Positions 33,838 to 46,400 of a stretch of 64,000 nucleotides of DNA are shown in pieces; position 1 is the first letter of the stretch; each line of letters begins with the position of its first letter. The stretch is from contig NW_026909534.1 in NCBI RefSeq assembly GCF_033115175.1, positions 581,701-645,700 on the forward strand. The letters are read 5' to 3'. A program made the position numbers and the translations under genes. The notes under the pieces are model-generated. The model did not search any database. It was given only the letters and a program-made list of their open reading frames with translations, and was not told where the DNA came from. This DNA comes from Lepus europaeus (lineage: Eukaryota; Chordata; Mammalia; Lagomorpha; Leporidae).

Positions 33838-34093
33838 CTTCCATCTGCTGATTCACTCCCCAGTTGGGCAAAACAGCCTGAGCTTCACCAACATGAAGCC
33901 AGGTGCCAGGAGCTTCTTCCAGGTCTCCCATACGGGTGCAGCAGCCCAAGGACCTGGGCCATCTTCTATGCTTTCCCAGGCCATAGCAGAGAGCTGGATC
34001 AGAAGTGGAGCAGCTGGGTCTTGAACCGGGGCCCATATGGAATGCTGGCACTGCAGGGGCTTTACCCACTATACCACAATGCTGGGCTGGCCC
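33730..34093 (-). mobile_element. CSINE with (GA)n
   Basis: T16-like run, 'aagatttatttatattg', a GA run at 33,800-33,834 and the core to 'accacaatgctgggctggcccc'. The 174-residue frame at 33,763-34,287 is mostly SINE. Confidence 0.92.
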
Positions 34094-36833
34094 CATTTCC
34101 TGGCTGCTGGTTTTTATTTCGTCTTCGAAGACCCGAGATTGTGTTACAGGTATTCCTTATACATCTCTGCCCTCTTCATTATGATTGTCTCTTGTCTGGA
34201 AAGGTGCACCAGGTTTTGATCTTAGACATGCAGGCCGCACCTGCCTTCATCCTCATGCTTTGTATGTCACAGAATCTATACCAATAGATTATTTCCCCTC
34301 TGTATTTTCTTCCACATTAGGAACAAATACTGACTCCAAGATGGATGAACTAACTTTTTTTCCTTCAACACTTCCCATTGGAGCTTTTTATCAGCTTTCC
34401 CCACCCAACCTGTCCATAAGCTTATAATATTTCTGTTTGATAGGAAATGCTTGAAACACACCTGTTTTCTCTTCCTGCTTTTTCTAACCTTGCAGAGTAG
34501 GGGAAAAAGCTAGATTTGTGTAACTTCAGGGTGAACCATATATCCTGAGACTGAAGAGAGTCAACAGATGTTACTGTCAAATCATTTTCTGGTAAGATTG
34601 TTTTCCCTAATTTATATGCAAGGTGCCTAAGGTAACACAATATTTGTATCATGAATCCTTAAAAACAGCACTCCATTGTGCTTGTTTACTCAAAAGAATT
34701 AAGTTTTTAATATTAAGTAATTCTTCCAGATGTAATGTAAAACTTACATATGAATGAGGGGGTTTTGAGACTGCACCTGTACTAGATTTTAAGTAGATAA
34801 TGTTTTTGTGTTACTTATAAGTTTCTGATTTCTTTCATGCAATACTAGCTGGGAATGAAGTCCTGTTACTTCCATTTTACTGAGGTGCTGCAACTGACCC
34901 AGATGAGAAATGTGCCCATGTTACAGGTGTAATAAGTGAAAACATGGTTGTGATCTAACCCCTTGGACATGTCTGTTCAGGCAAACAGCTGTATCAATTT
35001 ACCCCATTTGTAACAGTGTTCAGATTTTCTTTTAAAAACTAGTTGTTTAATATTGAAAATATTGTCAAGGATTCATAACCTTTATTTGCTTGCCCAACTC
35101 TTGTTTCCCTGGAAGAAGATACACATGTATGCATGCACACAGATTATGCATAGTGTCAGCTGAAGTCAGCACTGCTGTGGGCCATTTGTTGTTGCTCTTG
35201 TGTTTTGATTAGAAGTCTTTTTAATGAGAACTTTAAAAAGGTTTGTGACACTTATTGTTTTATGGTAAAAAAAAAAATACAAGTGGTATGGCAATGTGTG
35301 TGTTCCTGTTAAGAATGATCCAAGTTTTTGTTAGCAGTCTTTGAAGTGAAAGAGTTTGACTAGGGAGTTACTTCAGAACTGCCAGGCTCCTAGAGGTTTC
35401 TAAAGCAGTAAGCATTGGGTGAGGCAGTGCATGTGCACTTCTTAGCATCACAGGTAATTCTGATGCACACTGATCTCATTCCAAACATCCATGACAAAAG
35501 ATAGCAAAACTTTGGATGTTTCACCTTCTGAAATGCAGCTGAGGAACTTTTAAAATCTTTGATCCTTTTAGGAAATTATGTATTGATAGAGAGGTCAGTG
35601 CTAAGTGATGATACATCCAACAATCCTCAGCCCTTTTACCCTCAAACCACACTGGAACCCTATAGGATGTGCTTTGTTTCTCTGAACCCTTAATACAGTA
35701 CCTGGTGCAGAGTGAGTGTGAAGCAGATATGAATGCTTTTCCCAAGGACATTGTATGATGAGCGATATTTCATTGTTCCAATGTGTACAGATGAACTCAG
35801 TTAAAACATGGTTTGGTGACTTCCTTGAGCTAGGATGTAACCAGGGATTCCTTGCCCAGAGTTCAGTGGATTGACCCCTTTGTTCTCTCCATTGTACCAG
35901 TGATTCCCTGGGCAGATCTTTTTGACAACACTTACCAGGCTGTTCTATCATCAATCTGATTGATTTTTCTGTCAGCTTCTGAGCCAGAACTGTATTGTAC
36001 CAATTTATTTTGCACAGAATAAACATTTTGCCATCAAATGTTATTTTAAATCTGTAAATAACAAATATTGAGTCAATGAAAATAAAATTTTGATTAGACA
36101 GTGGTTGTAGATGTGCTAAATTTCTCAAATTATTATAAAACAGAAATTTTTACTTGTAAATGTTCTGATTTTTGTGTGCATAAATAATATTTTAATGTAA
36201 ATTAATGACTGATAACTTTTGTAGTCTTAGATGGGAGATTTAACACCTTCATATGTATTTGTCTACAAGTTTATATCACTGTTCTGTAATAGTACATGTT
36301 TATTGCTATATATAATAATCTTATCAGACATGTAATTTGTAGAATTGCATATGGCTGTAAAATAACTTTAAACCTCGACAATTTATAAATGTGAGGCTAG
36401 CAGTGACCTAGAAGTTTGGGGTGAGGTTCAACTAAGAATGGCTGTCCACAGGCAGGTCCTATGGTGACAGATAATAGGAACTTTATCCTGGACTGGAAGT
36501 TTGTGTACACAAACATAACAAGTGAACATGGCTATCAAAATGATCCCAGGCATGGTGGACACAGGTCTGTTCATCAACATGGCTGAAACAGTCTTCTTTG
36601 GGATTCAGGAGGCTAAGTGAATGTGTGGGAGAAACCCTTCTGTTGACTCCATGAGGAGCAGATGTGTTCACCTCGATCTCCAGCCCACATTCAGGATGGA
36701 CATGCCTTTCCTGGAGCCTTTGCCTTAATATATCTTTGTGTGGGTGGAGGGACTAAATCCAATCTTCTGTAGTACTGTTACTATATGTCTTTATAAACAG
36801 AAATTTAAAGATACATATTTTACTATTAAAAAT
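34094..36833. other. Long unclassified sequence
   Basis: 2.7 kb with very few repeats. It reads like 3' UTR or intron: AT-rich, no long plus frame. A short MIR/L2-like phrase occurs near 35,690-35,745 and another near 34,875-34,935. A 175-residue minus frame (35,601-36,128) has no recognisable motif and includes the MIR/L2-like part, so I do not call it a gene. Confidence 0.45.
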
Positions 36834-36842
36834 ATTCAGTTT

Positions 36843-37789
36843 ATTTAGTGGGAGACACAGCAGACTCATAGAATGGCAGATGTCCTAAATAGCACTCTGG
36901 CCTCAGATATCAGCCCTTAAGGCATTTGGATCTGGCTCAAGAGCCCATGAGAGTATTTCAGGCATGGAAAGCCAAGACACTTTGAAAAAAAAAAAAGACC
37001 TAAATGAAAGATCTCTATGAGTGAGATCCCAGTGGAAAGAACAGGGCCATCAAAGAAGGAGGTATCTTTCTCTGAAGGGAGGAGAGAACTTCCACTTTGA
37101 CTATGACCCTGTTGAAATAAGATTGATGTCGGCTAACCCTAAAGGCTTCCATAGCCTTGGCAACTCATGACTAGAGTCTAGGGAGATTACTGATGCCATA
37201 AACAAGAGTGTCAAATTGTTAAATCAACAACAGGAGTCACTGTGTACTTACGTCTCATATGGGATCTGTCCTTAATGTGTTGTCCAATGTGAAGTAATGC
37301 TATAACTAGTACTGAAACAGTATTATTACACCTTGTGTTTCTGTGTGCGTGCAAACTGATGAAATCTTTACTTAGTATATACTAAATCAATCTTCTTTAT
37401 ATAAAGATAATTGAAAATGAAATAAAAAACTTGGTGTTAAATTGGAAATTGCATAGAAAATTAATCAATTTTTAAAAAAAAAATCATGTAGGATCTCTGT
37501 CCTTAATGTGCTGTACATTTTGATTTAATGCTATAACTAGTACTCCAACAGTATGTTTCACTTTGTGTTGCTATGTGGGAGCAAATTGTTGAAATCTTTA
37601 CTTAATATATACTAAACTGATCTTCTGTATATAAAGAGAATTGAAAATGAATCTTGATGTGAATGGAAGGGGAGAGGGAGTGGGAAAGGGGAGGATTGCG
37701 GGTGGGAGGGAAGTTATGGATGGGGGAGCCATTGTAATCCATAAGCTATACTTTGGAAATTTATATTCATTAAATAAAAGTCTAAAAAA
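36843..37789 (+). mobile_element. Chimeric L1 3' UTR insertion
   Basis: Two L1 3' UTR pieces in tandem inside one pair of 'attcagttt' (36,834-36,842 and 37,790-37,798). Piece 1 (36,843-37,430) lacks the G-rich tract and ends in an unrelated segment of about 50 bp plus an A run at 37,471-37,482. Piece 2 restarts mid-UTR ('catgtaggatctctgtcc', about 37,485) and carries the G-rich tract and tail. One target duplication for two pieces suggests template switching in a single insertion. Confidence 0.82.
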
Positions 37790-37798
37790 ATTCAGTTT

Positions 37799-38869
37799 TT
37801 ATATAAAGCAGAGTTTGATTTCATGGTTTGTCTGAAATATTTACCAAAAAATAAAAATAATAGGGCAAGAAGGGGAAGACTATCTCTAAAACCTTTGACT
37901 TGAGCCTGCTGGGTAAGCTTCTGAATATTGGGTTTGCTGAGAAATGAATATCAGAGTTTTTCTTGAAGCTGATAACATGAAGGACCTGGCCAGCAGTGAT
38001 CTTCTGATGCCTAACAGGATGCTTTGTTTCCTTTTCTGCCATTATCTGTTGTGTTTTTAGTCTGTTCTCATTGTAATCATGCACAATACAGTTACTTATG
38101 AAGATCAAGTTTACAAAGTCTGCTGAGTGGAGCAGTGTGACATGTAGTGACTCAGAATGTAAACTCTCAGGGGCAAATGTGGTAGTACCTTTGCTCAGAT
38201 CAGGGAGTTGTTCAAATCCCTCATTTTTGAAGAAGTTGACCAGAAATACTTGCCAATGCTGCCAGAGCACTGCTGCAAAATGTGAAATATTTGTTTTTTA
38301 AATAATTTTCTTTTTGTTGTTAATTGTTTTGCTGTTCCTTTATTATCACTGGCATGGTTTGGCATCAGATGTCATCATGTCTTTATATTCTTTGAAGATT
38401 CAAATAAAAAGTGTGGTGCCAAAAGAAGAAATACAAAATAAAATTCAAAGATAAGATTAGTAATATTTTTATGAGAATAATGGTATCAGTGACTCAACTT
38501 TGACAAGAAATGTATAAAAGTTTTATTATTTGATGAGATCCTTCAAGGTATGCTTGGCAGAGAACCTGGAAAACTTTCTTTAAAGCACTGCTGCTGTGAG
38601 GGGATGATTGGGTTACAGAAAAAAAGTATTCCAACCACTGGTTGGACTTCATCATCCAAGTGCAATTTGCTAGAATAAACAGTGCAGGAAAAGGAAAAGC
38701 TAGAACATGGCTGTGCCTGAGATTGAGCTAATAATTGCCCCACACTCAATTATTTGCAGCACAAAGTAGTCACTGTAGACTGTCAGCATTTCTTCTTTGT
38801 AGTTTCTCCTGCATCATTTAACTGAGTAAAGCACTAGTACCCCACAGTTCACTCCATACATTTATTTTT
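37799..38869. other. Unclassified sequence with a 149-codon minus frame
   Basis: The minus frame 38,270-37,821 is unusually long for AT-rich DNA and not repetitive (reads WQVFLVNFFKNEGFEQLPDL near its start). I recognise no family, and no splice or promoter signal was evident. It may be a decayed retrocopy or chance. Confidence 0.35.
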
Positions 38870-39345
<476 letters not shown>

Positions 39346-39441
39346 ATCACTACAAAAAGAAAAATGCTACTATATTGCTATAAATCTCAAATAAAATATA
39401 ATTTAATTCAACTGAGACAAAAGGTATAAAGAGTGATACCT

Positions 39442-39768
39442 GGGGCTGGCGCTGTGGTGCAGCAGTTTAAAGCCCTGCCCTGAAGTGCTGGCATCCCATA
39501 TGGTTGCCAATTCTAGTTTCGGCTGCTCCTCTTCTGATCCAGCTCTCTGCTATGGCCTGGGAAAGCAGTAGAAGATGGCCCAAGTGCTTGGGCCCCTGTG
39601 CCCATGTGGGAGACCCAGAAGAAGTTCCTGGCTCCTAGCTTTGGATCAGCTCAGCTCCAGCAGTTGCAGCCATCTAGGGAGTGAACCAGCAGATGGAAGA
39701 CCTCTCTCTATGTCTCTACCTCTCTCTGTAACTCTTTCAAACAAATAAAATAAATCTTTAATAAAAAT
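39442..39768 (+). mobile_element. CSINE with perfect 10-bp target duplication
   Basis: Classic full-length copy, 'agtgatacct' on both sides (39,432-39,441 and 39,769-39,778). Good local reference for the classic subtype. Confidence 0.97.
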
Positions 39769-39778
39769 AGTGATACCT

Positions 39779-40240
39779 TATTCATAAAGTTACAGTCCAC
39801 AAATAAGATAAAATAGCTGTGATTTTTTATATACTTTCACAGCAGTCTCATATTCACAAGAACTAATCTGATGAAAACAAGTTGATATTACAAAAACAAT
39901 ACTATGACAGATAAATTTGGAATGTTCTTACTGTGAATGAACAGATCAAACATGGTAAAAAGTTTTATAAAATAAGATTCTACTAGTTAACCTTCAAGTA
40001 CTAAGAAAAAAATCTGTTGTTCCTCAAAACAAATATTGTGCATGTTATAATCACTGATCAGCATGCAATATTGAAATTATGGCAAAAAATAGAATACATA
40101 TATATGATTGTACTTTGGATAATTCATGGAAGAATGGAATTAAAGATGTGTTTTGAAATCCATTTATAATTTTAATAGCATAAATATTTCATACAAAATT
40201 CAAAAATTTGTTGTATACATGGATTTCAAAATTCCATTTT
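39779..40240. other. Unclassified AT-rich sequence
   Basis: No gene. The last 60 bases (about 40,190-40,240) resemble part of the mariner-type element seen at 46,140 and 57,405. Confidence 0.45.
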
Positions 40241-40270
40241 CGGGGCCAGCATTGTGGCATTGCAAATGGT
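40241..40270 (+). mobile_element. CSINE head stub
   Basis: Only 'cggggccagcattgtggcat' and a few bases more remain before L1 sequence begins. Confidence 0.6.
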
Positions 40271-41076
40271 GCCTACATAAAGAAATTGGGAAGACAAAAA
40301 ATAAATGAGCTATCAATGCATCTCAAGGATTTAAAAAAAAAACACAGCAAACCAAACCCAAAACCAGTAGAAGAAAGAAATAATTAAAATTAGAGAAGAA
40401 ATTAACAAAATTGAAACAAAAATACAAAATATCAGCAAAATGAAGAGATGATTTTTTGAAAAAATAAAACTGATACATCATTGGCTGCACTAGCAAAAAA
40501 AGAAGACCCAAATTAATAAAATTAGACATGAAAGAGGGAATGTAACAGACACCATAGAAATAAAAGGAATCTTAAGAAATTACTACAAAGAGCTGTATGC
40601 CAACAAACTAGGAAGCCTAGAAGAAATGGATAGATTCCTAGACATATGCAACCAACCAAAATTGAGCCATGAACACACAGAAAACCTAATCAGACCCATA
40701 ACAAAGACAGAAATTGAATCATTAATAAAGGCTCTCCAAAAAAAGAAAAACCTAGGACTGGATGGCTTTACTGCTGAATCCTACCAGACATTTAAAGAAA
40801 TAATCCCAATTCTTCTCAAGCTATTCAAAATAATTGAAAAGGAGGGAATTCTCCCAAGTTCTTTCTATGAAGCCAACATCACCTTAATCCCTAAACCTGA
40901 AAAAGACGCAACTGAGAAAGAGAACTACAGACAAATTTGCCATGAACACAAATGAAAAAATTCTGTACAAAACTCTAGCCAAACAAGTCCAACAACACAT
41001 CAGAAAAATCATTGACCCCAACCAAGTGCGATTTATCTCTGGTATGCATGGATGGTTCAATATTAAAAATCAGTAG
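40271..41076 (+). mobile_element. L1 ORF2 fragment, copy A
   Basis: Sense ORF2 upstream of and into the reverse transcriptase domain. An open stretch at 40,626-40,955 reads LDGFTAESYQTF and ANITLIPKPEKD, L1 RT block 1/2 text. It breaks at 'ggttcaatatt', and the second copy starts here. Confidence 0.85.
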
Positions 41077-44000
41077 GAGCCAAGATGGTGTAATAAGAAG
41101 GGAGCAAAATGAAGAGCTGTTTTTTTTTAAATAAACGAAAATTGACACCCCATTGGCCCAACTAACTAAAAAAATAAAAGACCCAAATCAATAAAATCAG
41201 AGATGAAAAAGGGAATGTAACAACAGACACCACAGAAATAAAAAGAGTCATCAGAAATTACTACAAGGACTTGCCAGCAAACAGGGTAATCTATCAGAAA
41301 TGGATAGATTCCTGGACACATACAACCTACCTAAATTGAACCATGAAGACACAGAAAATCTAAACACTCATAACTGAGACAGAAATTGAATCAGTATTAA
41401 AGGCCCTCCCAGCAAAGAAAAGCCCAGGGCCAGATGGATTCACTGCTGAATTCTACCAGACATTTAAAGAAGAACTAACTCCAATTCTTCTCAAACTATT
41501 CAGAACAAGTAGAAAAGAGGGAATCCTCCCAAATTCTTTCTATGAAGCCAGGATCACCTTAATTCCTAAACGTGAAAAAGATACAGCATCAAAAGAGAAT
41601 TACAAAAAAATTTCCCAGATCAACATAGATGCAAAAATCCTCAATAAAATTCTAACCAATAGAATGCAACAACATGTCAGAAAGATCATCCACCCAGACC
41701 AAGTGGAATTTATCCCTGGTATGCAGGGATGGTTCAACATTTGCAAATAAATCAATATGATACACCACGTTAACAAACTGCATAAGAAAAACAATATGAT
41801 TATCTCAATAGATGCAGAAAAGCATTTGATAAAATGCAACACCTTTTCATGATGAAAACTCTAAGCAAATTGGGTATAGAATGAACATTCCTCAATACAA
41901 TCAAAGCAATTTATGAAAAACCCATGGCCAGTATCCTATTGAATGGGGAAAAGTTGGAAGCATTTCCTCTGAGATCTGGTACCAGACAGGGATGCCCACT
42001 CTCACCACTGCTATTCAAATTATTACTGGAATTTTGAGCCAGGGCCATTAGACAAGAAAAAGAAATTAAAGGGATACAAATTGGGAAGGAAGAACTCAAA
42101 CTATCCCTCTTTGAAGATGATATGATTCTTTATTTAGGGGATCCAAAGAACTCTACTAAGAGACTATTGGAACTCATAGAGGAGTTTGGCAAAGTAGCAG
42201 GATATAAAATCAATGCACAAAAATCAATAGCCTTTGTATACACAGGCAATGCCATGGCTGAGAAAGAACTTCTAAGATCAGTCCCATTCACAAGCTACAA
42301 AAAAAATCAAATACCTTGAAATAAACTTATCCAAGGACTTAAAAGATCTCTATGATGAAAATTACAAAACCTTAAAGAAAGAAATAGAAGAGGATACCAA
42401 AAAAATGGAGAAATCTTCCATGCTCATGGATTGGAAGAATCAATATCATCAAAAGCAATTTATACATTCAATGCAATACCAATCAAAATACCAAAGACAT
42501 TCTTCTCAGATCTAGAAAAAATGATGCTGAAATTCATATGGAAGCACAGGAGACCTCGAATAGCTACAGTAATCTTGTACAACAAAAACAAAGCCAGAGG
42601 CATCACAATACCAGATTTCAGGACATACTACAGGGCAGTTGTAATTAAAATAGCATGGTATTGGTACAGAAACAGATGGATTAGACAATAGAACAGAATA
42701 GAAACATCAGAAATGAATCCAAACATCTACAGCCAACTTATATTTGATCAAGGATCTAAAACCAGCTCCTGGAACAAGGACAGTCTATTCAATAATCGGT
42801 GCTTGGAAAACTGGATTTCCACGTGAGGAAGCATGAAGCAAGACCCCTGCCTTACACATTACACAAAAATCCACTCAAACATGGATAAAAGATCCAAATC
42901 TATGACCTGATACAATCAAATTATTAGAGAACATTGGAAAAACCCTGCAAGATATAGACAGCAGCAAAGACTTCTTGGAAAAGACCCTGGAGGCACAGGC
43001 AGTCAAAACCAAATTAACAATTGGGATTACATGAACTTGAGAAGTTTCTGTACTGCAAAAGTAACAGGAAAGTGAAGAGGCAACCGACAGAATGGGAAAA
43101 ATATTTGCAAACGATGCAACAGATAAAGGATTAATAACCAGAATCTATAAAGAGATCAAGAAACTCCACAACAACAAAACAAACAACCCACTTAAGAAAT
43201 GGGCCAAGGACCTCAATAGACATTTTTCAAAAGAGGAAATCCAAATAGCCAACAGACACATGAAAAAATGTTCAGGATCACTAGCAATCAGGGAAATGCA
43301 AATCAAAACCACAATGAGGTTTCACTTCACCCCAGGTAGATTGGCTCACATACAGAAATCTACCAACAACAGATGCTGGAGAGGATGTGGGGAAAAAGGG
43401 GCACTAATCCACTGTTGGTGGAATGCAAACTGGTAAAACCACTATGGAAGTCAGTCTGGAGACTCCTCAGAAACCTGAATATAACTCTACCATACAACCC
43501 ACTCCTTGGAATTTACCCAAAGGAAGTTAAATTGGTAAACAAGCTGTCTGCATCTCAATTTTTATTGCAGCTCAATTCACAATAGCTAAGACCTGGAACC
43601 AATTTAAATGTCCATCACCGGTAGACTGGATAAAGAAATTATGGGACATGTACTCTATAGAATACTATGCAGCAGTAAAAAACATTGAAATCCGGTCATT
43701 TACAACAAAATGGAGGAATCTGGAAAACATCATGCTGAGTGAAATAAGCCAGTCCCAAAGGGACAAATATCTTATGTTCTCCCTGATCAGTGACAACTAA
43801 CTGAGCATCTAAAGGAAACCTGTTGAAGTGAAACTGATACTATGAGAAACAATTTTTTTATCCGCCCTTGTACTGATTGTCGAGGAACAACTTACTACTT
43901 TATTACTCTTAGTATTTTTTTTGTTCTACTTAATACCATTGGTTGAACTCTTTAATTAACACACAATTATTCTTAGGTGTTTAAATTTAACTGAAAAGTG

Positions 44001-45010
44001 ATTCCTGTTAAATATAAGAGTGGGAATAAGAAACAGAGGAGATGTACAGTTCAGCACATGCTCAATCGGACTTACCCCTAATGGTAGAGTTAGAAACGTG
44101 CTAGGGGATTCCAATTCAATCCCATCAAGGTGACATGTACCAATGCCATGTCACTAGCCAAATTGATCAGCTTTAGTTCATAATTGATCACAATGATAGG
44201 ATTAAGTGTCAAAGGGATCACATAAACAAGACTAGTGTCTGCTAATACTATCTGATATAATTAAAAAGGAGAGAATGATCCAACATGGGAAGCAGAATAC
44301 ACAGCAGACTCATAGAATGGCGGATGTCCTAAACAGCACTCTGGCCTCAGAATCAGCCCTCAAGGCATTCGGATCTGGCTAAAAAGCCCCATGAGAGTAT
44401 TTCAGGCATGGAAAGCCAAGACACTCTGTCAAAAAAAAAAAAAGACTAAACTAAATGAAAGATCTCTGTGAGTGAGAGCCCAGTTGAAAGAATGGGCCAT
44501 TAAAGAAGGAGGTAACTTTCTCTGAAGGGAGGAGAGAGCTTCCACTTTAACTATGAGCTTGTCTAAAAAAGATCAGAGTTGGTGAACTGAACGGCATCCA
44601 TAGCCTTGACAGCTCATGACAAGAGCCTCAGGTGATTACTGATGTCATAAATAAGAGTGTCAATTGTTAAATCAACAATAGGAGTCATTATGCACTTACT
44701 CCCCATGTAGGATCTTTGTCCTTAATATGTTGTACTATGTGAATTAATGGTATAACTAGTACTCAAACAGTACTTTATACTTTGTGTTTCTGTGTGGGTG
44801 CAAATTGTTGAAATCTTTACTTAGTATATACTAAACTGATCTTCTGTACATAAAGATAATTTAAACTGAATCTTGATGTGAATGGGATGGGAGAGGGAGT
44901 GGGAGATGGGATGATTGCAGATGGGAGGGTATTTATGGGGGGGGGGGAGCCACTATAATCCAAAAGCTGTACTTTGGAAATCTGTATTTATTAAATAAGT
45001 TAAAAAAAAA
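41077..45010 (+). mobile_element. L1 copy B: 5' tip joined to ORF2, reaching the 3' end
   Basis: Begins with an L1 5'-end-like 'ggagccaagatggtg' (41,078) but switches after about 40 bases to ORF2 just before the reverse transcriptase, so most of the 5' UTR, ORF1 and endonuclease are missing. RT text follows; the catalytic box at 42,110-42,124 reads FEDDM instead of the usual (F/Y)ADDM. ORF2 is broken into frames at 42,122-42,319, 42,431-42,691, 43,092-43,436 and 43,373-43,585. The C-terminal Cys/His segment ([16 protein letters not shown], about 43,374-43,421) is intact. The 3' UTR (from about 43,800) has the G-rich tract at 44,885-44,950 and an A tail at 45,001-45,011. Confidence 0.9.
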
Positions 45011-45011
45011 A

Positions 45012-45930
45012 CAGAGAACCCAAGATATGCTACGCATGAAGTTCTCATTTCCTAGCTCAGTTACTAAAACAGCAAAGAAGAAACTCTTGAATAGAATTAG
45101 ACTCATATTCACCCTACTACTTAGAACAATTTAAATACCTCAAGAAAAGCTAGAGGTCAGGATCAAATCACCCTGCTCTCTAAACTTTTAAGCTACAGGA
45201 GCTGACTGACAAACTGAGGAAGTTTCCAACTAAATGCAAACTGTAAAAAAAAAGAAAAGTTGCAACATGGAAAATTACAATCAAATATGGGTTGAAAAAC
45301 TCTAAGAGCAGAGTTCAAAAATCAAAGATCAAAACTTCTTGTCAACTTTTTTCCTAACAGAAAACCTGGTTGTTTTAACATTAACATGTAGGACCAAATT
45401 CTATCTTCATGTCAATGTGCCTTTTGTATTAATGCTCAATTTCCAGAAACTCATGTGGCCAATTCCATGATAACCTCAGCCAATCTACCACAAATCTACA
45501 ACACTTTATATTTTCTTCAGCTGATTGTCCTGTTTTGTTCCTCTTTCTCTGTGCCAAACACCATTGTACTTTAGGGCAAATATTACCTTTTCCTTTATTT
45601 AAAACATATCTCTTATATTCCATAACTTCACTAAAAGTATGTCTGTGTATCACAGTTTTTTAACCTTTTCTCTTAATTTTGGTTACCATATACTTGTTAG
45701 AATTATTCCTTATTCTAAGTAACTTAATTTCTAACAAAAGCTTAGTAAACAATTTTGAACTGACATACTTCAATAATTGATGAAGGCACAGTTACTTGTA
45801 GGTCCAGTGCCTTTTATATAATTTAAGATGTCAAGAGTTCATGAATTTACATTTAGGAACATTTACCTCTTTCAGGGGTTAATCTGGTAATGCATGACTA
45901 TAGTAAAAAGGGTGGTCCTTACTAGCACTT
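45012..45930. other. Unclassified AT-rich sequence
   Basis: No repeat or gene recognised. Confidence 0.5.
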
Positions 45931-46085
45931 CTTGCAGGCTTATGCCAGGTGCTTGGCTGAGGGATCTATACATCTTAAGCTTTTTGATCCTCATCACAGC
46001 TTTCTGGGGCTATAACTATGGTTATCTCTACTTCTCAGTTAAGACATGACAAACATACCCTGAGTAAATTTCCTCTAGTCACAAG
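45931..46085 (+). mobile_element. MIR
   Basis: Ancient mammalian-wide SINE: 'tgccaggtgcttggctgag', 'gatcctcatcacagctttc', 'ctacttctcagttaagac' in MIR order. Confidence 0.7.
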
Positions 46086-46139
46086 TGAGCATAAATTCTA
46101 ACATGATAAAAAGCTTCAGAATATTAGATAATATGAACT

Positions 46140-46255
46140 TACCATGTGTAAAATGTTTATGGAAAATATGTATCATGACAAAGTTATGCATGGATTATCA
46201 AAAAATTTTTATACCAAAACAAATATACAATTTTTCTTCCCACAAACTTTTTCAA
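46140..46255. mobile_element. Mariner-type MITE-like element
   Basis: The ends are an imperfect inverted repeat ('aaaatgtttatggaaaata' type left, 'cacaaactttttcaagtac' right) around an AT-rich centre. Same family by eye as 57,405-57,530. Family name is a guess. Confidence 0.5.
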
Positions 46256-46275
46256 GTACAATAATGTTGCTCCTG

Positions 46276-46400
46276 GCAGTTATGGGAGGGGGGAAGCCAT
46301 TGTAACCCATAAGCTGTACTTTGGAAATTTATATCATTAAATAAAAGTTTAATAAATGAAAAAAAAATAAAAATAATAAAATATATGTTTATGCATTAAA
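46276..46400 (+). mobile_element. L1 3' tip
   Basis: Only the last approximately 70 bases of an L1 3' UTR ('gggaagccattgtaaccc', 'aagctgtactttggaaattt', 'taaataaaag') plus an A-rich tail. Confidence 0.85.

Noticed and set aside
33763-34287. 174-codon plus frame
   Set aside because: First 100 or so codons are CSINE (the GA run is read as Arg-Glu repeats).
35601-36128. 175-codon minus frame
   Set aside because: No motif, part overlaps a MIR/L2-like phrase, and flanking sequence reads like UTR or intron.
40626-40955. 109-codon plus frame as a host gene
   Set aside because: It is L1 reverse transcriptase domain text.
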